Shown one piece after another: positions 51,560 through 60,750 of a stretch of DNA of 64,000 nt. The position numbers were made by a program, and so were the translations under genes. Positions within the stretch are counted from its first letter, which is position 1; the number at the start of each line of letters is the position of its first letter. Under the pieces are notes generated by a model. That model saw nothing but the letters and a program-made list of their open reading frames with translations. It was not told where the DNA came from and did no database searches. Source of the DNA: Nakazawaea peltata (Eukaryota; Ascomycota; Pichiomycetes; Alaninales; Pachysolenaceae); assembly GCA_001599355.1 (NCBI GenBank), contig BCGQ01000009.1:496001-560000 (forward strand), written 5' to 3'.

Positions 51560-51583
51560 CATCTAATTAAATTATTATGGTCA

Positions 51584-52081
51584 TTATACAGTTTGTAATT
51601 TGGAGGAGCATGTGTCTCTAATTGACTCCATCTCCTCAATAATTATCACCACTTTGTCCTTCTTCTTTTTCCTTGATTTTCCCAGTTCCTCCTGAAGTGG
51701 CAGCCTGAGCAGTTTTATCTCGTCTGTCTCAAATTTAGAGATGAACAGATTGCATTTATCCAAACATTCTTGGTAACTTCTCTCAAAGTATAACATCTCA
51801 AGCATATGAATATATTCTGTGACATCAACTTTTTCATTTATATCGATCAGATTGAGATCAACTTTCTTTAACAACCATCCTTCTTCATTGATGGTTGGTC
51901 CTTCTTTCTGGTATTGAAGAAGCTGCTCTTGATATGCCTCTTCTGTTTGACCCTTTCTGATCTTGATTTTCCCCGATCCTTTCAATACCAGAACCTCTCC
52001 TTCTGAGATCTTGAGGTTCTCCAACTCACTGACCGGCAGTTTAAGCTCCTGTGTCATCTTTTTTCTCCGACTCCACTCCAC
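51584..52081 (-). CDS. Hypothetical protein, 165 residues
   Basis: I do not recognise this gene. The product is 165 residues from the ATG at 52081, or 157 from a second Met at 52057 (MTQELKLPVSELENL). It is charged and probably helical. A stretch YIHMLEMLYFERSYQECLDK looks like one TPR-type helical pair, and a basic GKSRKKKKDK run lies near the C-terminus. Intact frame, codon usage like its neighbours and tight convergent packing with POP7 support a real gene. No membrane segment or signal peptide. Confidence 0.6.
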   Translation of the reverse strand: MEWSRRKKMTQELKLPVSELENLKISEGEVLVLKGSGKIKIRKGQTEEAYQEQLLQYQKEGPTINEEGWLLKKVDLNLIDINEKVDVTEYIHMLEMLYFERSYQECLDKCNLFISKFETDEIKLLRLPLQEELGKSRKKKKDKVVIIIEEMESIRDTCSSKLQTV

Positions 52082-52584
52082 TCAAAGTGTCTGCTCATCA
52101 TCTTGGCTCCTATTTTTCAGCACCCGAAAATTTTTCTGCTTCATTAAAGCGCAGGCTTTTGTAATATATAGTTCCTTTCTTCATAAGAAGAAGGACTTAA
52201 TTGGTTGTTGTTGTTGTTGCTTTGATTAGACATACTAAATGTTATTTCTTGATCTATGTAGTTTCTACTTATCTCACTAGTCTATACAATTTGGATATTC
52301 AAGAGGATATTTCTTGCTCTTTTATATTCTTTAAGTTGTTTCAGGTTCAGCCTCAACAACTTAGCCAAGACCTTCTTTAGTTTAAACTTCATAGTAATAA
52401 AGTTTGTTCTCATATTGAGCCTAAATAAAGTTTGTTTCATGTTAAGCCTCAAACCAAGATGCTACGATCTTATTGTCTGTATACTTCTGTATACAACACA
52501 GGCTTTGATGCGCATAGAAAAAGGGGGGAGCGAGATGAGATGAGGGGATCTTGGAGAGGGGAAGTGAAAATGACATGATCACAG
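52082..52584. other. Intergenic, hypothetical gene promoter and F-box gene 3' flank
   Basis: This 503-bp stretch contains a loose direct repeat (AATAAAGTTTGTT at 52396 and AAATAAAGTTTGTTTCAT at 52422, each with AGCCT nearby). A GTT run (52203-52217) also occurs. No gene is seen. Confidence 0.45.
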
Positions 52585-54105
52585 TCATGACCTGACAATA
52601 AACTTCTTCCCCTCTTCGTCATATCTCTCAAAATATAAACCGAGGAAATCGTATCTTTCTCTAAGAATCAGCTCTAAGGCTACCTTATGTTCCTGTGGAT
52701 CTTGGATTCTTTTCAAGCTTGTAGCGTCTCTGGAATGGATCATTTCTGAGGTGGTGTTTATATAGTAAATCAAGTCTTGTGTCTGATAATCGTCACTATA
52801 TCTTTCATATGATAATACCACTCCAAAAATAGAACCTCGTTCCTTGAACAAATCACCTGCCGTCAAGTCTACATGTTCTGGAATTTCAGTATTTTGGAAT
52901 CTCTTTCTGGATACTGAAATATCATCCAGTCGCGTGGCTATAACTTCTTCCAAATCTCCAGGTTTGACAATATTTGGAATGCTTTTGGAGAGAAAGTATC
53001 TGGTTTCTGGTCTTAATTGAGTGATATCGGGTGGTGAGAGGCATTGTATAAAATCGTTAATCAGGTCCTTTACTTTGTTCACTGAACTCAAGTAAAGTCC
53101 GGCATTCGATGAGCTTCTAGAATTCATTTCTTTGAAATACATCTGTATAAGATGCAAACATGACATTGGTTGGCCCCAATTGTCGATACCTCTGAAATGA
53201 TCTGCCAGTTGTCGTTGGTTTAAGATGATCCTCATTGTAGGTTGCATGAACATGTAACTGTAACCCCCATAATAGTTGGGGTCGGTTATCCTCAACATCT
53301 GTTCATTTGTTATCACAGCTTCAATTCCTACATCTTGACAGACACTACATATTATAGCATATTGAGTTAATCCCGCATTAATGAAATTGTTATTGTATGC
53401 CAGCACATTCAATTTCAACCCAATTGAGTAGTCACGAACATGGTTCTTCAATAATTTAATTATCATAAGTACCAAATGTGTCAGTTTAGAATTCGTGTGT
53501 AAATCGATGTTTTCTCGTGTATATTTTAGCAGTTCAAACTTTTTAATCACTTTGTTTCGAATGATATCTCTTGCTTGAATGACATCGTAGAACCTCCGAT
53601 CATTTCTGCTTAAAGCCAATAACACTCTATCATAATGATATCGATATTCCTCGGCATATAATGCCTCATACAAGATCTTATGATATATTATTGCATTCAA
53701 ATCAATGAGCCTCTGAGAGGCATTGTAAAGAAGCCTTAAATCCTCATTCTCTTGTTTAATTACTCGAAGAACTCCAGGTATCAAATCTGTGGTATGCGAA
53801 TCTATCATATTGAATTGCCAGTCTAAATCTTCATTTTTGAGGGCATCCTCGAACTCTTGGTCTATTTGGTTTCTATTCTGATAATACTGAAAGTAATTCT
53901 GGTCATCTGATAAAGATGTAGTGTTACTTGGGATGCCCTCATCACAGGCCCATCTTCGCTCTACTAATAATCTCCATACCAGATCTGAGCTGAAGAAGTC
54001 ACGAAAACGAGAATCCACAAGTCTTAAATGGCACACATCTGAAGCATTCAAGTAGGGTAATATATATGTCAAACATATATCCCCAAGTAGTTCATGGATT
54101 GACAT
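52585..54105 (-). CDS. F-box protein of the FBXO21 type (F-box, SirB1-like, YccV/HspQ-like)
   Basis: Probably a substrate receptor of an SCF ubiquitin ligase. The 506-residue protein starts with an F-box (LLGDICLTYILPYLNASDVC; FFSSDLVWRLLVERRW). A transglutaminase/SirB1-like middle follows (RIILNQRQLADHFRGIDNWG region), and a C-terminal YccV/HspQ-like beta domain (RGSIFGVVLSYERYSDDYQT; LILRERYDFLGLYFERYDEE). This order is that of animal FBXO21 and its fungal relatives. Substrates are unknown. Confidence 0.72.
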   Translation of the reverse strand: MSIHELLGDICLTYILPYLNASDVCHLRLVDSRFRDFFSSDLVWRLLVERRWACDEGIPSNTTSLSDDQNYFQYYQNRNQIDQEFEDALKNEDLDWQFNMIDSHTTDLIPGVLRVIKQENEDLRLLYNASQRLIDLNAIIYHKILYEALYAEEYRYHYDRVLLALSRNDRRFYDVIQARDIIRNKVIKKFELLKYTRENIDLHTNSKLTHLVLMIIKLLKNHVRDYSIGLKLNVLAYNNNFINAGLTQYAIICSVCQDVGIEAVITNEQMLRITDPNYYGGYSYMFMQPTMRIILNQRQLADHFRGIDNWGQPMSCLHLIQMYFKEMNSRSSSNAGLYLSSVNKVKDLINDFIQCLSPPDITQLRPETRYFLSKSIPNIVKPGDLEEVIATRLDDISVSRKRFQNTEIPEHVDLTAGDLFKERGSIFGVVLSYERYSDDYQTQDLIYYINTTSEMIHSRDATSLKRIQDPQEHKVALELILRERYDFLGLYFERYDEEGKKFIVRS

Positions 54106-54555
54106 GGTCTCGACCCTACACCTTCACCTAACTTTGAAGAGCTATATTTCTTAATATTATTAATATTAATGTTAATATACTTAATTTAGGTATTAAACTT
54201 ATATTTTACAGTCTTAGTTTTTCCTACAGTAGAAGGAGAATCTGAGCTGTGGAGAAGGTAAACACAGGGTCAAGTAGTAGCGAGGTAGAGGTAGGGGGGT
54301 CAAATGCCAAGTATCGAATAAATAGACTCATCTCCATCACGTTTACCGATTCCCATCAATACCCTGCTCTCTTCAACCCAACTGCCAATATTAATGACCT
54401 GCTCCCCTTCTTTCTGATTCTCCCTTCTCTTCCCTCGGCTTTATCCGATCCCTCGAAGGAAAAATTAGATAAGCGATCAAGATCTTGAATACTTTAACTA
54501 GCGCTGATAATACTCGAGAATTCAGCGTTGACAGAACCACTAGAACACAGATAAA
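54106..54555 (+). promoter_or_regulatory. Divergent promoter, F-box gene / DAL3
   Basis: This 450-bp region has GATAAG at 54468-54473, 83 bp before the DAL3 start, consistent with GATA-factor nitrogen control of allantoin genes. An ATTAATATTAATATTAAT-like AT tract lies at about 54154-54175. Confidence 0.45.
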
Positions 54556-55170
54556 ATGGTATTAAAAACATTTGAATTAGAGCTGCCGTTGAAAATTAAG
54601 GCCGAACCCTTGACTCCTGAATCATTTGCTCCATTTGGGGGTGTCATTTCTCCAGATCATCAAACTAAGGGCCATGAATCTCAAGCTAATTATGGTACTG
54701 CAATTAAGGTATTGAAGGTGGCTCCAATTGCTAACGAGTTTGCCAAAAGTTCAAGCAATGCTCAGAGCACCGCTAATTGGAACATTTTCCGTTGTTCTCC
54801 TCCTGACCACTTGATCAAATATTCCGATGACTTGAAATCAAATTCTTATAATTGTAAAGTGTTGGAAAGACATCCATTTAGTACTCAACTGTTCGTCCCA
54901 ATGGGAAGAAATTCAAGTGATATAGGGTATTTGGTCATTGTTGCTCCTGATAACGAAGAAAAATTACCAGATATCTCCAAAACAAGACTGTTTATTTGCA
55001 GAGGTAATCAAAGTGTCACTTATGGTGTTGGTACATGGCATGCCCCAATGATTCTGTTGAAGGGGGTCATTGATTTTGCAGTTTTGATCCATGAAAACGG
55101 TGTGCCAGATGATGACTGTCAAGAATGTTACATTAATCCGGGAATTGAAATAGACTTTTCTTTAATTTAA
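54556..55170 (+). CDS. DAL3: Ureidoglycolate lyase
   Basis: Releases urea from ureidoglycolate to give glyoxylate, the last shared step of allantoin degradation. The 204-residue cupin-fold protein shows PESFAPFGGVISPD, ERHPFSTQLFVPMG, VGTWHAPMILLKGVIDFAVL and a final DCQECYINPGIEIDF, all family landmarks. Length matches yeast Dal3 (195). It is convergent with PRE5, stops 17 bp apart. A GATAAG lies upstream. No other DAL gene is in the window, so the pathway is not clustered here. Confidence 0.93.
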   Translation: MVLKTFELELPLKIKAEPLTPESFAPFGGVISPDHQTKGHESQANYGTAIKVLKVAPIANEFAKSSSNAQSTANWNIFRCSPPDHLIKYSDDLKSNSYNCKVLERHPFSTQLFVPMGRNSSDIGYLVIVAPDNEEKLPDISKTRLFICRGNQSVTYGVGTWHAPMILLKGVIDFAVLIHENGVPDDDCQECYINPGIEIDFSLI

Positions 55171-55187
55171 TTTATTTATATAGATAT

Positions 55188-56140
55188 CTACTCATCTGTA
55201 TCCATCTTATCTTCGTCAGCAGCAGTAGCAGTAGCAGACTCTTCACCCTCTTCCTTTACTTCTGGTTTCACTTTCAGATCACCACCTTCGTTGTCACTGT
55301 CACTGTCGCTATCATTGTTGTTTCCATCATCATTGTCGGTGCTTCTCTTATTCGACACGCTATCCAACTTATCTAACCATTGTTGAACATCCTCATCATC
55401 ATATTGAATGAAATCCAAATCTTTTCCTATAACGGCGACAGAAGTGTTCTTGAAAGTCAACTCCTTTTCTTGTGACAAAGTATCTCTTAACAGTATCAAA
55501 CCGTGTTGAATCAATGCCTCATAGGAAGTTTCATCCTTGAATTCATCCAAATTTCTTTCCAAATATGTCTTACCAGCTTGAGATCTGGCACCCATAGCAG
55601 ATCCATACAATTCTACAGTAGAACCACTTGGAGAGAACTCAAAAAGGTGAGGTCCACTTCTATCGTAACCTGCGATAATCAAACCAACACCATAAGGTCT
55701 GTTACCATACTCTTGAGTGTTGGTCTGGGCCTTGTCTGCAATCAATAAAGTCAGCTTCTCTACACTCAAAGATCTGTTATAGATCATCTTCTCCGACATC
55801 AGTTGTTGTCTTAAGAAATTGGTCAAAACTCTGGCGTCAGGAGCTAATCCAGCTAACGAACAACCCATATGTTCATCGATCTTGATGATTTTCTTTTGAT
55901 AAGATCCAAGCTCTTCCAGGTTTCTCTTTAATCCCACCAATACAACATGATCTTTACCACGTAATCCAATAGTGGCACTACCTTGCTTAGTAGCCTCATT
56001 AGCGTACTCCACTTGGAACAATCTTCCAGTAGGTGAATAAGTCACAGTATCGTTATCGTAATTATTTCTAAACTATATCATATAAAGCGCGTTAGTCCAA
56101 TTATTCTTTATTCGTGGCATTGAATATATCTACTCACCAT
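55188..56140 (-). CDS. PRE5: 20S proteasome alpha-6 subunit, one intron directly after the ATG
   Basis: A structural alpha-ring subunit of the 20S proteasome. Exon 1 is only the ATG (56138-56140); the intron is 56073-56137 (65 nt, donor GTGAGT, branch GACTAAC, acceptor TAG); exon 2 is 55188-56072. The spliced N-terminus MFRNNYDNDTVTYSPTGRLF equals the yeast Pre5 start almost residue for residue. Other landmarks are KKIIKIDEHMGCSLAGLAPD, NRPYGVGLIIAGYD and GARSQAGKTYLERNLD. The C-terminal tail is an acidic Asp/Glu/Ser extension of about 60 residues, longer than in yeast. CTG codons at 55917-55919 and 55491-55493 sit at Ala positions (LKRN_EEL, GLI_LRDT). Confidence 0.96.
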
Positions 56141-56454
56141 CTTGACTCTATCAGTAGGTTGTAATGTTCAAGAGGCCCTTATTTTTAGCTGGTGGTGGCG
56201 TTTTTTTTCGACTGAGCACTGAGCTTTTTCTAAGCGAAAAGGAAGGAAGGGAAAAATAGAGCGAAAGGAGGGAAAAGTAGAGGGAGAGTAAGGGAAAAGT
56301 AAAGGGGAAGGAAAGGAAAAGTAAAGGAAAGGAAGGAAACGCAGCGAAATTCACCGGAAAGTAGTAAAAAAAAGTTAAAAGAAGGTAAAGTGAGGAGAAG
56401 TTTGAGATTCAATCAGAAGATTAAAATTCAATCAACGTCTAGAAACGAAGCATA
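56141..56454. promoter_or_regulatory. Divergent PRE5/VPS55 promoter
   Basis: This 314-bp region carries a strongly purine-rich plus strand (GGAAAAGTAAAGG-type repeats, about 56235-56345). GGTGGTGGCG at 56192-56201 resembles, but does not match, the Rpn4 proteasome element. Confidence 0.4.
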
Positions 56455-56933
56455 ATGGCAAAAATCAATCCATTGACGAAAATTATTGGCTTGTCCGGTG
56501 TATTAGCGGCCGGATTCTTGATGGTAGTACTTGCTGGTGCCATTTATGGTAACTGGTTACCAATCCTCATAGGTAAGTAATTAACTCACCAAGTTGTAAA
56601 GGGATAGAAAAAATACTAACTTTCCATACAGCGCTTTCATTTGCTGTGTCTCATTTACCAATTCTGATCTCACAAAACCTCGGTTCTCACTTTAGTTCCG
56701 ATTTGATGGATGATACTAAGTCTAAACTGTCAGATTTCTGCAAGTTTTTATCACTGCTTTTAATAACCACCTCATTTGCAACACCAATGATGCTCAAACA
56801 TTGTCATGTGATCACAGAAACTGCAATGTATCTCACTACAATTGGTGGGTTCCTCATATATTCGACTGTGGTGATGTTTACCAGTTTCTTTGATCTCGAT
56901 CTGGATGACAATGATCTCAATTTTGAGATCTAG
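56455..56933 (+). CDS. VPS55: Vacuolar sorting protein Vps55 (OB-RGRP family), one intron
   Basis: A small late-endosomal membrane protein that works with Vps68 in endosome-to-vacuole traffic. Exon 1 is 56455-56572 (MAKINPLTKIIGLSGVLAAG), the intron 56573-56631 (59 nt, donor GTAAGT, branch TACTAAC at 56614-56620, acceptor CAG), exon 2 56632-56933. The 139-residue product (yeast 140) has four hydrophobic segments and matches the yeast start PLTKIISLSGFLALGF. The rest is diverged (FLSLLLITTSFATPMML; GGFLIYSTVVMF) but collinear. The unspliced second exon lacks an ATG start. Confidence 0.9.
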
Positions 56934-57212
56934 GGCTCCTCCCTATTAGTAGGCTGGTGTATCTTATCGCCTATGTCACCGCCCCTGTTTATCACACCGC
57001 CCCTATATTTCCTATTCGGTCCATAACCATTTTCAAATTAATTCCCTCTAACCGACTCCGATTTGCGGAAATACCGAGCGAGCTCATTCGTACGATCAAA
57101 AAAAAAAATTATATATGGTTTGGCACCCGGAAGGGAAGAGGTAATTCTATAGAAGAGGTATTTTAAGTAGGTGGTAAACTTGGTTAAGTGTATATATGCA
57201 TTGTGGAAGAGT

Positions 57213-57890
57213 ATGAGAGGTCCATTTGGTGAGGATGTGTCAGAGGAGGAATGCCTACAGTTGGAGAATTCGGAGCCTCTTTACTCTATAGACGGCGTAA
57301 CATCTCGGGTGCGATTGTTTTTTTATCGTTATTTTGATAAAAACACCACTGACTTTGAAGATGTGTGGAGAGTTAATGGGGCCGTACCTCTGAAAGAACT
57401 GTTCTTTTATGAGCAGTTCCCAAAGAAAGCTACAAGTTTGGATTCAGAGCATCACTATTCAAATTTCTCTATGTATGGGTATTGTTCGCGATGGTTACCC
57501 CTGTCGGTAGTTAATATTTTATTTCCATTCCAGCATTTGGTGATACCACCTAGTCATCTGGTGAAGAGAAGGTTGGTAGCCAAGGAGGTCCCAACGTTGA
57601 ACGAATGTAATCTTTGTGACGAGATGAAAGGTTTTGGAATATGGGACCGTAAAGGTAATTGGTCCTGTTTGAAAAGTCTGCTGTCAAAAGATTTCGATAC
57701 TCATCTGGTTGATGAAATGGGGTTCAAATTTTTCAAATCTTTCCAAGAATACAGAGTTTGGAAGAAGCATTTAAATGATGAAATCGCTGCTTTAATAGAG
57801 TCTGGTACTGCTACCGAGTCTGAGATTTCTCATTACGAAGAATTTAAGAAACATTCAAATATTCCTAGAGATTTGATAGTAGAATACTAA
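57213..57890 (+). CDS. Protein of unknown function, possibly Mpm1-like
   Basis: A 225-residue product from the first ATG at 57213; the frame runs 14 codons further upstream from a GTG but has no ATG there. Features are an acidic N-terminus (FGEDVSEEECLQLENSEPLY), an aromatic-rich core (LKELFFYEQFPKKATSLDSE; HYSNFSMYGYCSRWLPLSVV) and FGIWDRKGNWSCLK. There is no clear signal peptide; one hydrophobic stretch near PLSVVNILFPFQHLVIPP is borderline. The pattern vaguely recalls the yeast mitochondrial peculiar membrane protein Mpm1, but I cannot confirm this. Convergent with GLC8, stops 78 bp apart. Confidence 0.65.
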   Translation: MRGPFGEDVSEEECLQLENSEPLYSIDGVTSRVRLFFYRYFDKNTTDFEDVWRVNGAVPLKELFFYEQFPKKATSLDSEHHYSNFSMYGYCSRWLPLSVVNILFPFQHLVIPPSHLVKRRLVAKEVPTLNECNLCDEMKGFGIWDRKGNWSCLKSLLSKDFDTHLVDEMGFKFFKSFQEYRVWKKHLNDEIAALIESGTATESEISHYEEFKKHSNIPRDLIVEY

Positions 57891-57968
57891 TATCAAATTG
57901 TACATATAGCATCCATAAATAATTCTTATAACATTGTGATTTATAAAATTGATACGTATAAAAGGAAG

Positions 57969-58637
57969 TTACAGGTCATCTTCATCTTCTACTGGAAGGG
58001 GATGCTTTAATACCTCCAGCTTTAAATGATAATGTTGCTTTCTTTTCTGTTCAAATAGCAGATGTCTTTCAGCAGCAGTCAATTTTGGTTGCTCCTCTTC
58101 TTCCTCTTCCTCATCGTCTTCATTTTCATCCTGAATAATCAGACCACCATTTATAGATCTTTTGACGTCTTCTGGTTCTTCTTCCAGATCACCTAAAGCG
58201 AAATCATCAACTTCACCATCCTCTTCTTCATCATCCGATCTATAGTACTCATTATTTGGATCCACACCTCCTTCATATGGGGTTTTTGGTTCGTCGATCC
58301 TCATTGTGGCGGACTTTTCTTGCTCTGTCAAATATAAATTGACCTCGTCCCATTTCAAATGTTCGCCATCAGCCCCTCCTTCTCTCTTTTTACGCTCGGC
58401 GATCTCTTTTCTGATTCTCTCTCCTTCAGTTAATCCATCATCACTCTTAGGAACCAAATCATGTAATTGGGCGTTCAAACGGGTATTCTCTAACACCTTC
58501 TTACGGTCTAATTTATCACCAAGAACAGCTTCATCTACAAGATGATGCAGGTCATCTGATGACTCAGAATGAGAAGCATTTCTCAATATACCTCTTGGCT
58601 TGTCAGTATGATCCTTCAGTGATTGTGATTCTGACAT
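57969..58637 (-). CDS. GLC8: Protein phosphatase inhibitor 2 homologue (Glc8)
   Basis: A regulator of PP1 (Glc7). The 222-residue acidic, disordered protein has PRGILRNAS near the N-terminus (the inhibitor-2 KGILK-type motif), LKWDEVNLYLTEQEKSATMR in the centre and EPKTPYEGG with the conserved Thr-Pro phosphosite. Acidic runs (DDEEEDGEVDD, EDDEEEEEEE) follow. Length equals yeast Glc8 (229). Confidence 0.93.
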   Translation of the reverse strand: MSESQSLKDHTDKPRGILRNASHSESSDDLHHLVDEAVLGDKLDRKKVLENTRLNAQLHDLVPKSDDGLTEGERIRKEIAERKKREGGADGEHLKWDEVNLYLTEQEKSATMRIDEPKTPYEGGVDPNNEYYRSDDEEEDGEVDDFALGDLEEEPEDVKRSINGGLIIQDENEDDEEEEEEEQPKLTAAERHLLFEQKRKQHYHLKLEVLKHPLPVEDEDDL

Positions 58638-58860
58638 CTTCCCGTCTCTTGATTGACCGTATAAATTGCTTTAATTTTATCCTCGCTGCTTAAAATGACT
58701 CTTCCCCATGATTTCTCCTACTAAGGCTATTTTTGCTAGAAAAAACTACATATTCGTATTCTGCTCGTGTTATATAGACTATTTTCTGACTGTTGATGTA
58801 TTTCGTATTTTGCTCATCTACAGTATCAAAGTATGGGGAATGGTTTGATTTGTTAATGCA

Positions 58861-59784
58861 TTAGTAGATCTTCTTTTTGCCGTCCAAGGACAACTCACCG
58901 GCACCGGTGTTGACAACCAACAACAAACCTCCAACGATACTTAAGGTTTGGAAAAATTCGTATCTCAAGAAGTCACGTCTCGAGTCTCTGTACCCGTAAG
59001 ACCAGTAGTGGTTAACAGAGACATTATATAACAGTAACAATACAACAAGCACAATGGCAGCAAATTTAGTCTTGTATCCAACGACGATAGAACCAGCAGA
59101 CAGGAAACCGATCAAGACGACAAAGAATCTGGCCAAAGACCAACTGGAGTTGAAAGCGAATCCAGAGAACAATAAAACAATCATGACTCTTCCGGCCAAT
59201 AAGATGTATTGCTTGTTATCTTTAGATTCAATGGTTGGTAATCCAGGAATCAGTCTCTTATCTCTGACAATAGAATCACCGAACAGTAATACTAAACCTC
59301 CGATGACACTCAAATTTCTCAAGAGGAATGAGGAATCAAACCACAATCCGTAGATCATACCTTGGAATAAGACTACAACACCTAAAGCAATGGACAGGAA
59401 TTCTGTCTTTTTTCTCAAGATTAACATTGTGGACAGTCCAATCATCAGCACAACATTGCAGAACAAGAATAATACGACAAACCAGTACCAATAATGTCTG
59501 TAATTCCAAAGGTAAAAGACTTGATCTTTCCATTGGGACATGATTCTCAAACTGTCTTCGTAGAAAGTGGCAACAATCAAGAATCTACCAATCAGAGGAA
59601 CATATGGTTTTACTTGACCAAAATTATTGTCGACAAAGCTCTCGATGGATTCTGTGAATTTCTCAAACTGATCAGCAATTGGAGATCTGTTCTTAATTGG
59701 GCCCAAATTTACCGGGGCTCCCGATCTGTGACCACCAGCATTGAAATTAGGGGTCTGTTGACCACGGAATGACATAGTATCCAT
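58861..59784 (-). CDS. ERV29: ER cargo receptor Erv29 (SURF4 family)
   Basis: Packages soluble secretory cargo such as pro-alpha-factor and carboxypeptidase Y into COPII vesicles. The 307-residue protein is multi-spanning. Family stretches include PLIGRFLIVATFYEDSLRIM, WNYRHYWYWFVVLFLFCNVV, LLRNLSVIGGLVLLFGDSIV and RRDFLRYEFFQTLSIVGGLL. It ends in KKKIY, a C-terminal dilysine-type retrieval signal. Length equals yeast Erv29 (310). Confidence 0.95.
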   Translation of the reverse strand: MDTMSFRGQQTPNFNAGGHRSGAPVNLGPIKNRSPIADQFEKFTESIESFVDNNFGQVKPYVPLIGRFLIVATFYEDSLRIMSQWKDQVFYLWNYRHYWYWFVVLFLFCNVVLMIGLSTMLILRKKTEFLSIALGVVVLFQGMIYGLWFDSSFLLRNLSVIGGLVLLFGDSIVRDKRLIPGLPTIESKDNKQYILLAGRVMIVLLFSGFAFNSSWSLARFFVVLIGFLSAGSIVVGYKTKFAAIVLVVLLLLYNVSVNHYWSYGYRDSRRDFLRYEFFQTLSIVGGLLLVVNTGAGELSLDGKKKIY

Positions 59785-60750
59785 TTTGCACCGTTTATAT
59801 CAGTTCGGATCAATTGGTTAAATTTTAAAATCAAAATAAAAATTTATAAATGACAACACCCTTGCTATATTTTTCTCCAGTGTGAAATTCATCTGCGTTG
59901 TTTTCTTTTTTTGCCATATGGGAAGAGCGCAGCGAAAATGCTTCAGTCAAGCGAGGGATACTAAAAATGGGAGAGGAACAAGAAGAGGGGTGCTGTCATT
60001 AGGGGTAGGACCGATACAATACGTGGAGAGAAGAAAGGGTCAGAATGGAGAGATTTGTAGTAGTGACGTTAAAGTCAGGTTGGTAATTTTTTAATACTAC
60101 TTATTGACTAGTTGATCTACCGAGTCAATATGAAGGGTGCAAGATCTTCATACTTCATGGGCTTAGCCTTTGTTCCTGAGACGTCTATTTGTTCTTCTAT
60201 TTCGGTCTCACTTGTTCAACTCAGAGATCGACCTAATTTTATTTATGTCACTTAATGTTTGGTTTTTATTTATTATTTTCCTTAATAGGCAAGGTAATTA
60301 GACTGCCTACTGTGGAAAGTGGAGTTTCTTCATTTGCTCTTTGAGCGGAAAACGAAAAGCGCAAATTGCGATGGATCTTAGACTCGGAGCGAATACGAAA
60401 CCGAGCGATCGATTAGATGGTTAAGGGAGGGATGGTAAGAGGTGTGTGGATACTAACTAACAATTGTATCCTATTTTGATTCACTTTCTCCTCCTTGTCA
60501 TTCTTCTCTTCTGCCCCTTTTGCTACCTCGACCTCCAACTTCTCCCATCACTCCCCTCGTCAACCCCCCTCGATGACCCCATCTCTCATAAAAAGAAAAG
60601 ACTCCGGAAGCATGTGAAAAACTCAAGGCGCGCAAAATATTTAAGATTTAAAATCTGACCCGAATTCACCCCTTTTCATCATCTTATTTATATTTAAACT
60701 CCCGCTGTAGGACTTTTATCTCTTATACAAAGATCAGATACTTCGGTGAG
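59785..60750. other. Divergent intergenic region, ERV29 / LPL1-type gene
   Basis: This 966-bp region includes both promoters. There is a C-rich run (about 60485-60585) and TTTAAATCTG-type AT stretches. Short open frames (59882-60094, 60464-60658) look random in codon use. No RNA gene was recognised. Confidence 0.45.

Noticed and set aside
56192-56201. Rpn4/PACE element upstream of PRE5
   Set aside because: GGTGGTGGCG lacks the GCAAA half of the consensus.
60464-60658. 64-codon frame before the LPL1-type gene
   Set aside because: Pyrimidine-rich low-complexity sequence typical of promoters in this window, without codon bias.
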